In this document: in pieces, positions 15,330 to 23,400 of the stretch
How positions within the stretch are numbered: the stretch's first letter is position 1
Layout: the number at the start of each line of letters is the position of its first letter
NCBI GenBank assembly: GCA_017504435.1
Contig: JAFVRD010000044.1
Coordinates: 1-44,465, forward strand
Reading direction: 5' to 3'
Length of the DNA stretch: 44,465 nucleotides
DNA from: Lentisphaeria bacterium
GTDB taxonomy: Bacteria > Verrucomicrobiota > Lentisphaeria > Victivallales > Victivallaceae
The notes under the pieces: model-generated
The model's database searches: none
What the model was told of the DNA's origin: nothing
What the model saw: the letters and a program-made list of their open reading frames with translations, nothing else
Translations under genes and position numbers: made by a program

Positions 15330-15911
15330 ATGAAAAAAGAAAAAAAAGAACAGAAAGTTGATCCGGCAGTGGCTCCGGAAACGCAAGGTGCCGGAATGCA
15401 GGATGATGCTGTTGTTGAAACTGAAAAAGTTTCGGAACTTGAGCAGTTGCAGACTGAACTTGCCGACCAGCAGGCGAAGTATCTTTATTTGCAGGCCGAA
15501 TATCAGAATTTCCGCAAGCGTGCTGCCCGCGATATCAGCGATGCCCGGGCTCATGCGGTGGAAGATACACTGCTGCCGTTTCTTTCAGTGGCAGATTTTC
15601 TGGGAATGGCTGGAGTCGCGGCTGAAAAATCCGATAATCTGGATGCACTCAAGCAGGGTTTGATGATGATAATCGCTCAGTTTGACAAAGCGTTGGAAGA
15701 AATGGGGGTGCGGAAATTTTCCGGAGTCGGGGAAAAGTTTGATCCGGCACTGCATGATGCAGTGGGCAGGGAGAATTCCGATACTGTTCCTGAAGATGTG
15801 ATCATCAGTGAATGGAATTGCGGTTATAAAATCGGTGAAAAGTTGTTGCGTCCGGCACGGGTCACGGTGTCCACAGGCAAAGCTGCCGCAGCGGAGCAAA
15901 ATGAGGAGTAA
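15330..15911 (+). CDS. grpE: Nucleotide exchange factor GrpE
   Basis: 193 residues. Cochaperone that releases ADP from DnaK. A charged N-terminal tail is followed by a long coiled coil (about 35-75, containing YLQAEYQNFRKRAARD) and the C-terminal beta wing with FDPALHDAVGRE and the closing GYKIGEKLLRPARVTVS. dnaJ begins nine bases after the stop. No dnaK is present, so the chaperone genes are split in this genome. Confidence 0.96.
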   Translation: MKKEKKEQKVDPAVAPETQGAGMQDDAVVETEKVSELEQLQTELADQQAKYLYLQAEYQNFRKRAARDISDARAHAVEDTLLPFLSVADFLGMAGVAAEKSDNLDALKQGLMMIIAQFDKALEEMGVRKFSGVGEKFDPALHDAVGRENSDTVPEDVIISEWNCGYKIGEKLLRPARVTVSTGKAAAAEQNEE

Positions 15912-15920
15912 AATTCGATT

Positions 15921-17060
15921 ATGGCAGATTTTTATGAAACTCTCGGAGTGAGCAAAAATGCTTCTGCTGATGAGATAAAAAAAGCGTACCGTAAACTTGC
16001 GGTAAAATATCATCCGGACAAAAATCAGGGCAACAAGGAAGCTGAAGAGAAATTTAAAGAAGTATCTGCCGCTTATGAGACCTTGAGCAATCCGGATAAA
16101 CGGCGTCAATATGATCAATTCGGTCACGAGGCTTATACCCGCAGCGGCGGAGGCGGCGGAGCCGGAGGATTCAATTATCAGCAGGCTCAGGATATATTCA
16201 GCCAGTTTTTTGGCGGCGGCGGCGGATTCGGATTTGAAGATCTTTTTGGCGGCGGCAGACATGCCAATCCCAATGCGCCGCAGCGCGGAGAAGATCTGCG
16301 TTACAATCTGGAGATCGATTTTGAAGATGCTATGTATGGTGTAGACAAGACGATCAAGGTTCAGCGTCAGGAGTCTTGCGACAAATGTTCCGGCAGCGGT
16401 TGTGAACCCGGCAGCGGAAAAAAAAGTTGTCCGCGGTGCGGCGGCAGCGGTACGTTGAATATTTCACAGGGATTTTTCAGTGTCCGTCAACCGTGTCCGA
16501 ATTGTTCAGGTACCGGTCAAATCATTGAAAAACCATGTCCGAAGTGTCACGGCAAAGGTCGGGTGTCTGCTTCAGCTCCGCTGCAGATCCATATCCCTGC
16601 CGGAGTGGATACCGGTTCTCAGCTGCGGGTTCCCGGCAAAGGGTGTGCCGGAATACGCGGCGGTCAGGCTGGAGACCTTTATGTGGTCATGCGGGTGCGT
16701 GAAAGTAATGTATTTATCCGGGAGGATCGGGATCTGCTTTGTGAAGTGCCGGTATCTTATGCAGTGGCAGCTGCCGGCGGTGAAGTGGATGTGCCGACTA
16801 TTTCCGGCAAGAGCAAGATCCGGATACCGGCGGGGACTCAAAGCGGTGCGCTGTTGCGTTTGAAAGGCAAAGGAGCCCCTTCGGTGCGGGGAGCCGGACG
16901 CGGTGATCTGCATATCCGCATTCTGGTGGAGACGCCGAAAGATCTCTCCAAGGAGCAGTTGGAACTGCTGGAAAAATTCAATGCCTCACTGACTGAAAAA
17001 AACAACCGCCGTCAGAGTGAATTTGCCGAACGGGCAAAACAGTTTTTGAAAGGTGAATGA
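15921..17060 (+). CDS. dnaJ: Chaperone protein DnaJ (Hsp40, type I)
   Basis: 379 residues. Delivers unfolded clients to DnaK and stimulates its ATPase. The J domain carries HPD at 31-33; a Gly/Phe-rich linker follows (about 75-115, with several GGGGF runs); then four zinc-binding repeats of CxxCxGxG type between Cys153 and Gly213 ([32 protein letters not shown]), and two beta-sandwich client-binding domains. All type I elements are intact. grpE lies nine bases upstream and smpB three bases downstream. Confidence 0.97.
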   Translation: MADFYETLGVSKNASADEIKKAYRKLAVKYHPDKNQGNKEAEEKFKEVSAAYETLSNPDKRRQYDQFGHEAYTRSGGGGGAGGFNYQQAQDIFSQFFGGGGGFGFEDLFGGGRHANPNAPQRGEDLRYNLEIDFEDAMYGVDKTIKVQRQESCDKCSGSGCEPGSGKKSCPRCGGSGTLNISQGFFSVRQPCPNCSGTGQIIEKPCPKCHGKGRVSASAPLQIHIPAGVDTGSQLRVPGKGCAGIRGGQAGDLYVVMRVRESNVFIREDRDLLCEVPVSYAVAAAGGEVDVPTISGKSKIRIPAGTQSGALLRLKGKGAPSVRGAGRGDLHIRILVETPKDLSKEQLELLEKFNASLTEKNNRRQSEFAERAKQFLKGE

Positions 17061-17063
17061 GCT

Positions 17064-17525
17064 ATGCCCCGTAAAGATCCCAAAGACCCCACATTGGCTA
17101 CCAACCGCAAAGCGTTCCATGACTACAACGTGCTGGAACGTTTTGAATCGGGTATCCAATTGGTCGGGACCGAGGTGAAAAGTTGTCGGGCGCGATCTAT
17201 TCAACTGCAGGAAGGATTTGTTAAAATCGAAAAAAATCAGGCCTTGCTCTACAATGTTCATATCGCCGGGTATGATTTTGGTAATCGCTTCAACCACAAT
17301 ACCAAGCAGGTGCGCCGTTTGTTGCTGCACAAACGGGAGATCTTGAAATTGGGTCAGTGGCTCGGTACCAAAGGAGGAACGATCATCCCGCTGCGTTTTT
17401 ATCTCAGCAAAGGTCTGGTAAAAGTTGAAATAGCTTATTGTCAGGGCAAAACTCACGCTGATCAGCGGGAGACGCTCCGTCGCCGTGAAACCGAACGGGA
17501 AATGCGGCGGGCAGTTCGTAAATAA
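17064..17525 (+). CDS. smpB: SsrA-binding protein SmpB
   Basis: 153 residues. Binds tmRNA and carries it to stalled ribosomes for trans-translation. NRKAFHDYNVLERFESGIQLVGTEVKS and the central beta-barrel KREILKL segment are diagnostic, and the C terminus is the expected basic tail (RETEREMRRAVRK) that enters the empty mRNA channel. No tmRNA gene is visible nearby. It sits three bases from dnaJ and two bases before the O-antigen ligase-like gene. Confidence 0.96.
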   Translation: MPRKDPKDPTLATNRKAFHDYNVLERFESGIQLVGTEVKSCRARSIQLQEGFVKIEKNQALLYNVHIAGYDFGNRFNHNTKQVRRLLLHKREILKLGQWLGTKGGTIIPLRFYLSKGLVKVEIAYCQGKTHADQRETLRRRETEREMRRAVRK

Positions 17526-17527
17526 AG

Positions 17528-19228
17528 ATGATTATTTCAGAAAAAAACAGTAAGATAATGCGGAATACAGCTGCAATTTTGTGGCTGAGTTCCGCATTTT
17601 TCGTCACCCCGCTGGCATTCTGCCGCCTTACCGGAGAAAAAGTTCCGCTTTTTGGTTTGGTTTCTGCGGTCACATTGCCGGTTTTAGCGGTAACAGCACT
17701 GGCATTGACTTTGGTCTGTATGGATTTCCGCGTGTATAAACGTGATTTCCGCTGGCGTTTATTAGGGTGTGCCCAGGCGGCAGTCGCAGCGGTGTCGTTG
17801 TGGCACTGCTGCAATGGAGTGCCGTGGGAAAGTTTTTTACTCACGATGTTTTGGGTGCTTGCTCCGACGGTCGGGGTGGCCTTGAAAGATGAATTGGAGA
17901 AAATGCTGGGCATTTTTGCGCTGCTGTGGACGGTTTTGCTTATATTCAGCGGGATAAATTCAGAACATTTCACCGGGTTCATCGGGAATTGGAATTGGAC
18001 CCAGGCGATGTTGGCAGCCATGTTGCCGGGATGTTTTCTGTTGTTCAAAATAAAAAAATGGCAATATTGGTCACTTGTTGCGTTAGCAATAGTATTTGTT
18101 TTCATTTATTTGAAGTATCCGGAACAGTTGTCCAGGAGCATGTTGGTGGCGATACCGGTGACGCTGGCGGTATTGCTGATTCAGGAAAAATGGCGTTTAT
18201 TACCGTGGTTGCGGAAATTTCATCCGGCATGGGCAGTCGGAGTCGCGGCACTGGGGTTGATATTATTTATCGAGTTTGCTGATTTTAACAGCAGCAGACT
18301 GCAGTTGTGGAAAGGTACGATCGATCTGCTGCTTTCCCATGGCATTGGGGGCGTTGGAATGGGGCAGTATGCCGGAGAAATATTGCCGTTTCTGCCGGAA
18401 AAATATTATTTTACGCCGTTTGCTGCGCCATGGCATCCGCATCCGCATAATGAATTATTGAATTTTGTTTGTGCTTACGGAATTGCCGGATTACTTTATA
18501 TTTGGGCATTGATCTATATGGTGTTGAGTCTGCCGCCCCGCAATGACTGGGAAACTTTTGCAAGATGGGTATTTTTGATTTTGCTGACCGGCGGTATGTT
18601 TGATATGAGTTGTGCCGTATTGCCGGGAGCATTATGGTGTTTCTGCTGTGCGGGAATTTCCGGTGGCAGATATCGTCCGGCACGGATCGTCAATATTCCC
18701 GGCGTGATACCCGGGGTGCTGTTGCTTGCGCTTGCTGCGATAATGATCCGGGCAAATGTTGCATCAACAACAGCGCGCAGAAATGGTGAATTGGCATTAT
18801 CGCGCAGTGATGTGCATACGGCAAGAAAATTTTTACAGCAAAGTTCGGAAGTAGAAGCACAATATTTGCTGGCAGAATTGGAGTTGATGGTGTTCAAATC
18901 TCCGGAACGGGCGGAGCGGGTTCTTGCCGGAATGAAAAATGATTATTTGCACACTTCCCGGTTGCGGGCGTTGGTACATTATCTGGCAAAAGATTATGAA
19001 AAAGCGTTGACAGAAATGAAACGCGAATGCCGCAATTACCCTTACAGTGTTATCAATGCCCACTGGTATTACCGGATGCTGCAGGCATCCCAAGCTCCGT
19101 TGCCGGATATCCGGGAAGCCGAACAAATCTTTGCCGGTGTATGTGCGTTACGGGGAATCACACCTGCTCAGGCGGGCAGTTTTACCTCCAAAGCTGACGA
19201 CAGTCCGTTAAAGTATCCTGCGGATTGA
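17528..19228 (+). CDS. O-antigen ligase/polymerase-like membrane protein with C-terminal helical repeats
   Basis: 566 residues. About twelve hydrophobic helices fill residues 15-400; a loop with SRLQLWKGTIDLLLSHGIGG, GMGQY and then HPHPHNELLN is the Wzy_C/WaaL signature, with the histidine of the HNE segment as probable catalytic residue. After residue 415 the protein becomes soluble and helical (ARKFLQQSSEVEAQYLLAE and on), TPR-like, as in several bacterial O-antigen ligase-family proteins. It should transfer or polymerise lipid-linked glycan at the periplasmic face. No good ribosome-binding site precedes ATG 17528; ATG 17561 is possible. It is two bases after smpB and its last 21 bases overlap the convergent dus gene. 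It could be a ligase for another glycan or for glycoproteins. Confidence 0.8.
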   Translation: MIISEKNSKIMRNTAAILWLSSAFFVTPLAFCRLTGEKVPLFGLVSAVTLPVLAVTALALTLVCMDFRVYKRDFRWRLLGCAQAAVAAVSLWHCCNGVPWESFLLTMFWVLAPTVGVALKDELEKMLGIFALLWTVLLIFSGINSEHFTGFIGNWNWTQAMLAAMLPGCFLLFKIKKWQYWSLVALAIVFVFIYLKYPEQLSRSMLVAIPVTLAVLLIQEKWRLLPWLRKFHPAWAVGVAALGLILFIEFADFNSSRLQLWKGTIDLLLSHGIGGVGMGQYAGEILPFLPEKYYFTPFAAPWHPHPHNELLNFVCAYGIAGLLYIWALIYMVLSLPPRNDWETFARWVFLILLTGGMFDMSCAVLPGALWCFCCAGISGGRYRPARIVNIPGVIPGVLLLALAAIMIRANVASTTARRNGELALSRSDVHTARKFLQQSSEVEAQYLLAELELMVFKSPERAERVLAGMKNDYLHTSRLRALVHYLAKDYEKALTEMKRECRNYPYSVINAHWYYRMLQASQAPLPDIREAEQIFAGVCALRGITPAQAGSFTSKADDSPLKYPAD

Positions 19229-20188
19229 GGTGGTTACTGCTGCAGGCACGGCATGAGCGAGTAAATTTTCCAAATCGGCAAAGGTGGATAAAGCGGAGGC
19301 TTCCGCCCGGAGTGCAGCCGGAAATCCCCGGCCTTTCAAATAATCATGCACGATTTTCCGGGCCTGCCGCATTGCAGACGTTTCGCCGTAAACAGCAATC
19401 ATTTCCCGGATGTGAAACAGCACCATTTCCCGCCACTCTTCCAGAGTCGGCGGCTGGTTATGTACTCCGGAAAGTTCCCGGAACAGCCAGGGATTGCCCA
19501 TGATTCCCTGCGCGAGCATGACCAGATCACATCCGCTTTTTTCTCTCATAATGCGGTAAGTTTCTGCTGAATTAACTCCCCCGTTGGCAATGACTTGTAC
19601 TTGCGGAAATTTTTCTTTGACCGCCCGGATGATATCAAAGGCAACATCTCCGGTATAAAAATGTTCCCGGGTGCGGCCGTGAATGGTCAATGCGGTCGCG
19701 CCGAGTTCAACTAATCCGGCACAAAGTTCCAGGGTCGGATTCGGGTCAAGTGCATCCAGAATACGCAGTTTGGCGGTCAACTGGAAACGGCTTTCCCGGG
19801 ACAGTACGGCAAAACATTCATGAGCCGATTTTATATTCTGCCCCAATGCGGCACCGGCACCTTTTTTTACGACTTTGGGAACCGGGCAGCCGAGATTGAA
19901 ATCCAGCAGAGTGAAATCGCGTTCATTGAGTTTTGCACACGCCCGTTTGAGCATTTCCGGATCGGCTCCGACCAGCTGGGTGGCAAAAAACTCCTCCTCT
20001 TCGCCGCGGAGCAGTAAAAATTCGCCGTTGCCGTTGGCAAAAGCCAGACTGGCGGCATCGACCATTTCGGTAAACGCATAATGACATCCGCCTTTGCGTG
20101 CTGCCCGTCGATAGGCAAGATCGGTAAATCCCGACAGCGGAGCCATTATCAGGGCATGGTCAGGATAACGGAACGGTTGGGGATCCAT
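19208..20188 (-). CDS. tRNA-dihydrouridine synthase
   Basis: 326 residues. Flavoprotein that reduces uridine to dihydrouridine in the tRNA D-loop with NADPH. APLSGFTDLAYRR at the start of the FMN barrel, NLGCPVPKVVKKGAGAAL with catalytic Cys101, LTIHGRTREHFYTG and VIANGGVNS are all present; the helical tRNA-binding domain follows. The start overlaps the stop of the upstream gene by one base (TGATG), indicating coupled translation; the 3' end overlaps the convergent O-antigen ligase-like gene. Which of the DusA/B/C-like specificities applies is not evident. Confidence 0.94.
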   Translation of the reverse strand: MDPQPFRYPDHALIMAPLSGFTDLAYRRAARKGGCHYAFTEMVDAASLAFANGNGEFLLLRGEEEEFFATQLVGADPEMLKRACAKLNERDFTLLDFNLGCPVPKVVKKGAGAALGQNIKSAHECFAVLSRESRFQLTAKLRILDALDPNPTLELCAGLVELGATALTIHGRTREHFYTGDVAFDIIRAVKEKFPQVQVIANGGVNSAETYRIMREKSGCDLVMLAQGIMGNPWLFRELSGVHNQPPTLEEWREMVLFHIREMIAVYGETSAMRQARKIVHDYLKGRGFPAALRAEASALSTFADLENLLAHAVPAAVTTSIRRIL

Positions 20189-20730
20189 CAGAAAAGTTCT
20201 TTGCGCTGACGGCGGACTTCGGCAATGGCACGTTCGGTCAAAGTGGCGAGTTTTTCATCCTGCATTTCCGGGGACATGGCGAGGAAATTGCCCATCAATT
20301 CATTTTCCAGCTTGCTGAGGCTCTCGAATCCGGTCGGTTTTGCAGGAGTATCCAAAGCGGCGGAGAATTCGCGGATGATTTTCTTTTTTTCTGAATCTCC
20401 GAAAATGGCGAATTCATCCAGCAGGACTTTCTGGGCGCTGAACATTTCCACTAATTCCGGATGCCGCCGGTAGGATGAACCGATGCGCGGCGGTGGAGTT
20501 TTAAGCGGTTCCGGACCTTCCAGATACGGTTTTACCAAAGGATATATTTTGTCCCAGGACTCTTTGCGGATATTTTTAGCCTGCCGATCGATGTAACGGC
20601 GGAGCATTTCCAAACGGATGCCGTTGAGCCGGGAGATGTCTTCAAAAGAGAGAGTTGAAGTACAGCGGTCAATCGCATCGGCGAGTTCCTGATTGAAATT
20701 TTTTTCTGCACTGGATTGTTTTTCAGCCAT
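20188..20730 (-). CDS. Small unknown protein with a possible helix-turn-helix
   Basis: 180 residues, charged, probably cytoplasmic. Residues 25-70 (LSFEDISRLNGIRLEMLRRYID onward) have the spacing of a helix-turn-helix followed by a KIYPLVKPYL helix, somewhat like small Cro/C1-type domains that start with a gene-specific recognition helix; the rest is helical with many Lys and Glu. I do not recognise a family. It is translated from the same leftward transcript as asd and the lipoprotein, and its stop overlaps the dus start by one base, which argues that it is a real gene. Confidence 0.65.
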   Translation of the reverse strand: MAEKQSSAEKNFNQELADAIDRCTSTLSFEDISRLNGIRLEMLRRYIDRQAKNIRKESWDKIYPLVKPYLEGPEPLKTPPPRIGSSYRRHPELVEMFSAQKVLLDEFAIFGDSEKKKIIREFSAALDTPAKPTGFESLSKLENELMGNFLAMSPEMQDEKLATLTERAIAEVRRQRKELF

Positions 20731-20750
20731 GAGGATTCTCCCAAATATGG

Positions 20751-22253
20751 TTATTTATTTAAATTTTTATCAAATTCGGCAGCTTTCTGCATAAGTTGCA
20801 TCAACAGATTTTCCCGGTAACGTTTGATAGTATGCAGAAAACTGATAATACGTCGGCATGAAGTCGCGTTGGACAACTCATACCGGGAAACCGTATTGTC
20901 ATTAAAAAGAACATAAAAACTGTCCGGATGTTTTTTTGAAATTGCGATTGCCTGCGGCAGCTCCGGATCGGGGGCAATTCCGAAACTGACGGTGCGGCAT
21001 GTTCCGGCATCGCCGGATATTCCGGTGCGGTTCGGGGAATTTTTTACTGCGGCAAGCAAATCTTTACAGACCGGACAAGTTTCCGGCTTGCTGACGGAAA
21101 TGGTTTTGTTTTTCATTTGTGACCCCGGAGGTGTGGAGGCAGTACCGGGACGGTGAAGTTGTTTTATTTTCGGCAGAACAAAAGCCCGGGTCAAAGCAGA
21201 TATTACCGCATCCAATACGCTTTGTTCGCAATTTACGGCGGCAAAAATGCCGTTATCTGAACGGGCGGCAACAAATAATGAAGGCAGTTTTGTTTCATGA
21301 TCCTCACCTGGTAATTCAAGAGCATCCGGTAATGAAAAGCTGTTTTTCCGGAATACATAAGCGATTCCCCGGGGAGGGATGGATTTTAGCAGGGTTTTAA
21401 AATCAGCCCGGTCACGCATTTTTTTAAATTTCGGAGCCGTAAAAATTTTTTCTGCCGCCGGAGAAAAGTATAATTTGACGTTTTTTTCCCCGGGGATGAT
21501 CTTTATATTCGGTAATAAAGGTTTTTTGCTTGTGTTGACAAGTTCCCTGATTATTCCGTCATGGTCAGGAACAGTTATCATCAGTGAATCTTCCCGGTCA
21601 TTCAGCAGGACGATCTGCCATACTCCGGAGAGTTCTTTGAAGGTTTGCTCCCATGGGAGTTCACCCGGCAGTTCCAGGGCTTTATTTTCTCCCCACATGC
21701 CGGATGATTTCAATATTTGCAATATTGCCTCGGGGGTAATTGCCGCCGCTGCCGCAAAACGGGTTTCGGCAGGAAGATCACCGAATGTTTCCGGAATATC
21801 GATCAGGTTTTTCCGGGCAAACAAAGTATTGAGCAGTCCCGGGGAATTTTCCGGAAAGGTCAAAACTATTTTGGAGTGGATGAAATCATCTCCGAAAGGA
21901 TTACCGGCGAGAGTTTTGGAACTGAATCCGCAACTTTGCAAATCTTCCGCCCCGGCAAGTTTCAAACCGAGTTTCAGTATGGCAAGGCGGCGTTGGAATG
22001 CGATTTTTTCCTCATGGGAAAGCTGCTTATTATCCCAGGTGAATTGTTCCAGTATTTCCAGATTCCGGTTCAGGATTTTTTTTATGTTTGCACCGGAAAT
22101 AATGAAATATTCTGCAGCATCCTGATCCAGATACGCCTGCACGGTGCGGAAATCCCTGCTTTCGACGGGAGTTCCGCACGGTGCATTGCAGCGGCATCCG
22201 GTCATGACCGGAAGAAGTGCTGCCAGGATAAGGATGCCGTAAAATATTCTCAT
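20751..22253 (-). CDS. Large lipoprotein of unknown function
   Basis: 500 residues. The signal ends in the lipobox VMTGC, so the protein is exported and lipid-anchored. The mature part has an alpha/beta pattern with repeated segments about defined distances (AAEYFIISGANIKK near 47; EYLD-like helices) and a C-terminal section with CPVCKDLL and FYVLFNDNTVSRYELS; the two close cysteines may bind metal or form a disulfide. No family recognised. It starts five bases after the asd stop and ends 20 bases before the next gene, so it is carried in the asd-dus transcript, with no obvious link to either enzyme. Confidence 0.7.
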   Translation of the reverse strand: MRIFYGILILAALLPVMTGCRCNAPCGTPVESRDFRTVQAYLDQDAAEYFIISGANIKKILNRNLEILEQFTWDNKQLSHEEKIAFQRRLAILKLGLKLAGAEDLQSCGFSSKTLAGNPFGDDFIHSKIVLTFPENSPGLLNTLFARKNLIDIPETFGDLPAETRFAAAAAITPEAILQILKSSGMWGENKALELPGELPWEQTFKELSGVWQIVLLNDREDSLMITVPDHDGIIRELVNTSKKPLLPNIKIIPGEKNVKLYFSPAAEKIFTAPKFKKMRDRADFKTLLKSIPPRGIAYVFRKNSFSLPDALELPGEDHETKLPSLFVAARSDNGIFAAVNCEQSVLDAVISALTRAFVLPKIKQLHRPGTASTPPGSQMKNKTISVSKPETCPVCKDLLAAVKNSPNRTGISGDAGTCRTVSFGIAPDPELPQAIAISKKHPDSFYVLFNDNTVSRYELSNATSCRRIISFLHTIKRYRENLLMQLMQKAAEFDKNLNK

Positions 22254-22258
22254 ACTGC

Positions 22259-23263
22259 TCAGAGCAATTCTGCGATCTGCACTGCGTTGAGTGCGGCACC
22301 TTTGAGCAGCTGGTCGCCGGAAACAAACATTTCCAGACCGCGCTTGTCGTTGCGGGAGATATCCTGACGGATACGTCCGGCGAGGACATCATATTTTTCC
22401 GTGGCATCTACCGGCATGGGATAAAGTTTTGCGGCAGGATCATCAGCAACGGTTACTCCGGGAGCGGCGGCAAGAATGGCGCGGGCTTCATCCGGAGTGA
22501 TCTCTTCTTCAAATTCCAGATTCAATGATTCACTGTGGGCGCGCAGAGCCGGGATGCGGACACTGGTGCAGGTGATCGGCAGATCGGGGCAGTGGAGCAT
22601 TTTGCGTGATTCATAGACCATTTTGAGTTCTTCTTTGGTGTAGCCGTTATCCGCAAAAACATCAATATGGGGAATGAGGTTGAATGCGATCCGGTGGGCA
22701 AATGCTTTGGGTTCAATGGGTTCTCCATTGAGTATCTGCCGGGTCTGTTCGATAAGTTCAGCCATTCCTTTTGCACCGGCACCGGAAGCGGCCTGATAGG
22801 TGGAAGCGACCAGACGGCGGAGTTTTTTGGCACGGTGCAGCGGAGCGACCGCCACGAGCATGATCGCAGTGGTGCAGTTGGGGTTGGCGATAACACCGTT
22901 ATGTTTGGCGATATCTTCGGGGTTGACTTCGGGAACGACCAGCGGCACATCTTCTTCCATGCGGAATGCGCTGGAGTTATCCACCATCACGGCACCGGCA
23001 TCGGTGACAAATTTGCGGTATTCTTTGGAAACACTGCCGCCGGCACTGAACAAAGCGATATCCACGCCTTTGAATGATGCGGGGGTCATCTCTTCGATTG
23101 TGAGAGTTTCGCCCTTGAACTGCATGGTTTTACCGGCGGAACGGGCTGACGCGAGCAATTTGATATTTTTGACCGGAAAATTACGTTTTTCCAGAGTTTT
23201 GAGCATTTCCACACCGACCGCACCGGTGGCTCCGGCGATAGCAACATTGAATTCTTTGGCCAT
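22259..23263 (-). CDS. asd: Aspartate-semialdehyde dehydrogenase
   Basis: 334 residues. NADPH-dependent reduction of aspartyl phosphate to the semialdehyde, feeding lysine/diaminopimelate, threonine and methionine. GATGAVG (11-17) binds NADP, ANPNC places the nucleophile at Cys130, and QAASGAG (157-163) and the HIDVF / TSVRIP segments complete the active site. A GTG at 23290 would add nine residues (largely lysine), but ATG 23263 begins directly before the Rossmann strand and is preferred; the ribosome-binding site is weak. It leads a four-gene leftward run and its promoter overlaps that of ligA. Confidence 0.95.
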   Translation of the reverse strand: MAKEFNVAIAGATGAVGVEMLKTLEKRNFPVKNIKLLASARSAGKTMQFKGETLTIEEMTPASFKGVDIALFSAGGSVSKEYRKFVTDAGAVMVDNSSAFRMEEDVPLVVPEVNPEDIAKHNGVIANPNCTTAIMLVAVAPLHRAKKLRRLVASTYQAASGAGAKGMAELIEQTRQILNGEPIEPKAFAHRIAFNLIPHIDVFADNGYTKEELKMVYESRKMLHCPDLPITCTSVRIPALRAHSESLNLEFEEEITPDEARAILAAAPGVTVADDPAAKLYPMPVDATEKYDVLAGRIRQDISRNDKRGLEMFVSGDQLLKGAALNAVQIAELL

Positions 23264-23318
23264 GATTTTGTCTTTCTTTATTTTGTTCACGGTTAAGTTT
23301 TGACAATACTTAGTTAAT

Positions 23319-23347
23319 AATATACCGTTTCAGTTTGAAAAATTCAA
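23319..23347 (-). promoter_or_regulatory. asd operon promoter
   Basis: Read leftward: TTGAAT (23347-23342), 17-base spacer, TATATT (23324-23319). It is interlocked with the ligA promoter: each -35 box lies in the spacer of the other. Confidence 0.65.
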
Positions 23348-23363
23348 TAAAAAGTATTATATT
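23335..23363 (+). promoter_or_regulatory. ligA promoter
   Basis: TTGAAA (23335-23340), 17-base spacer, TATATT (23358-23363), 37 bases before the ATG. The two divergent -35 boxes together form TTGAAAAATTCAA, a palindrome. Confidence 0.65.
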
Positions 23364-23400
23364 TTACAGTAATTTTCAGTATTAACCGGGTAGAGAAGCA

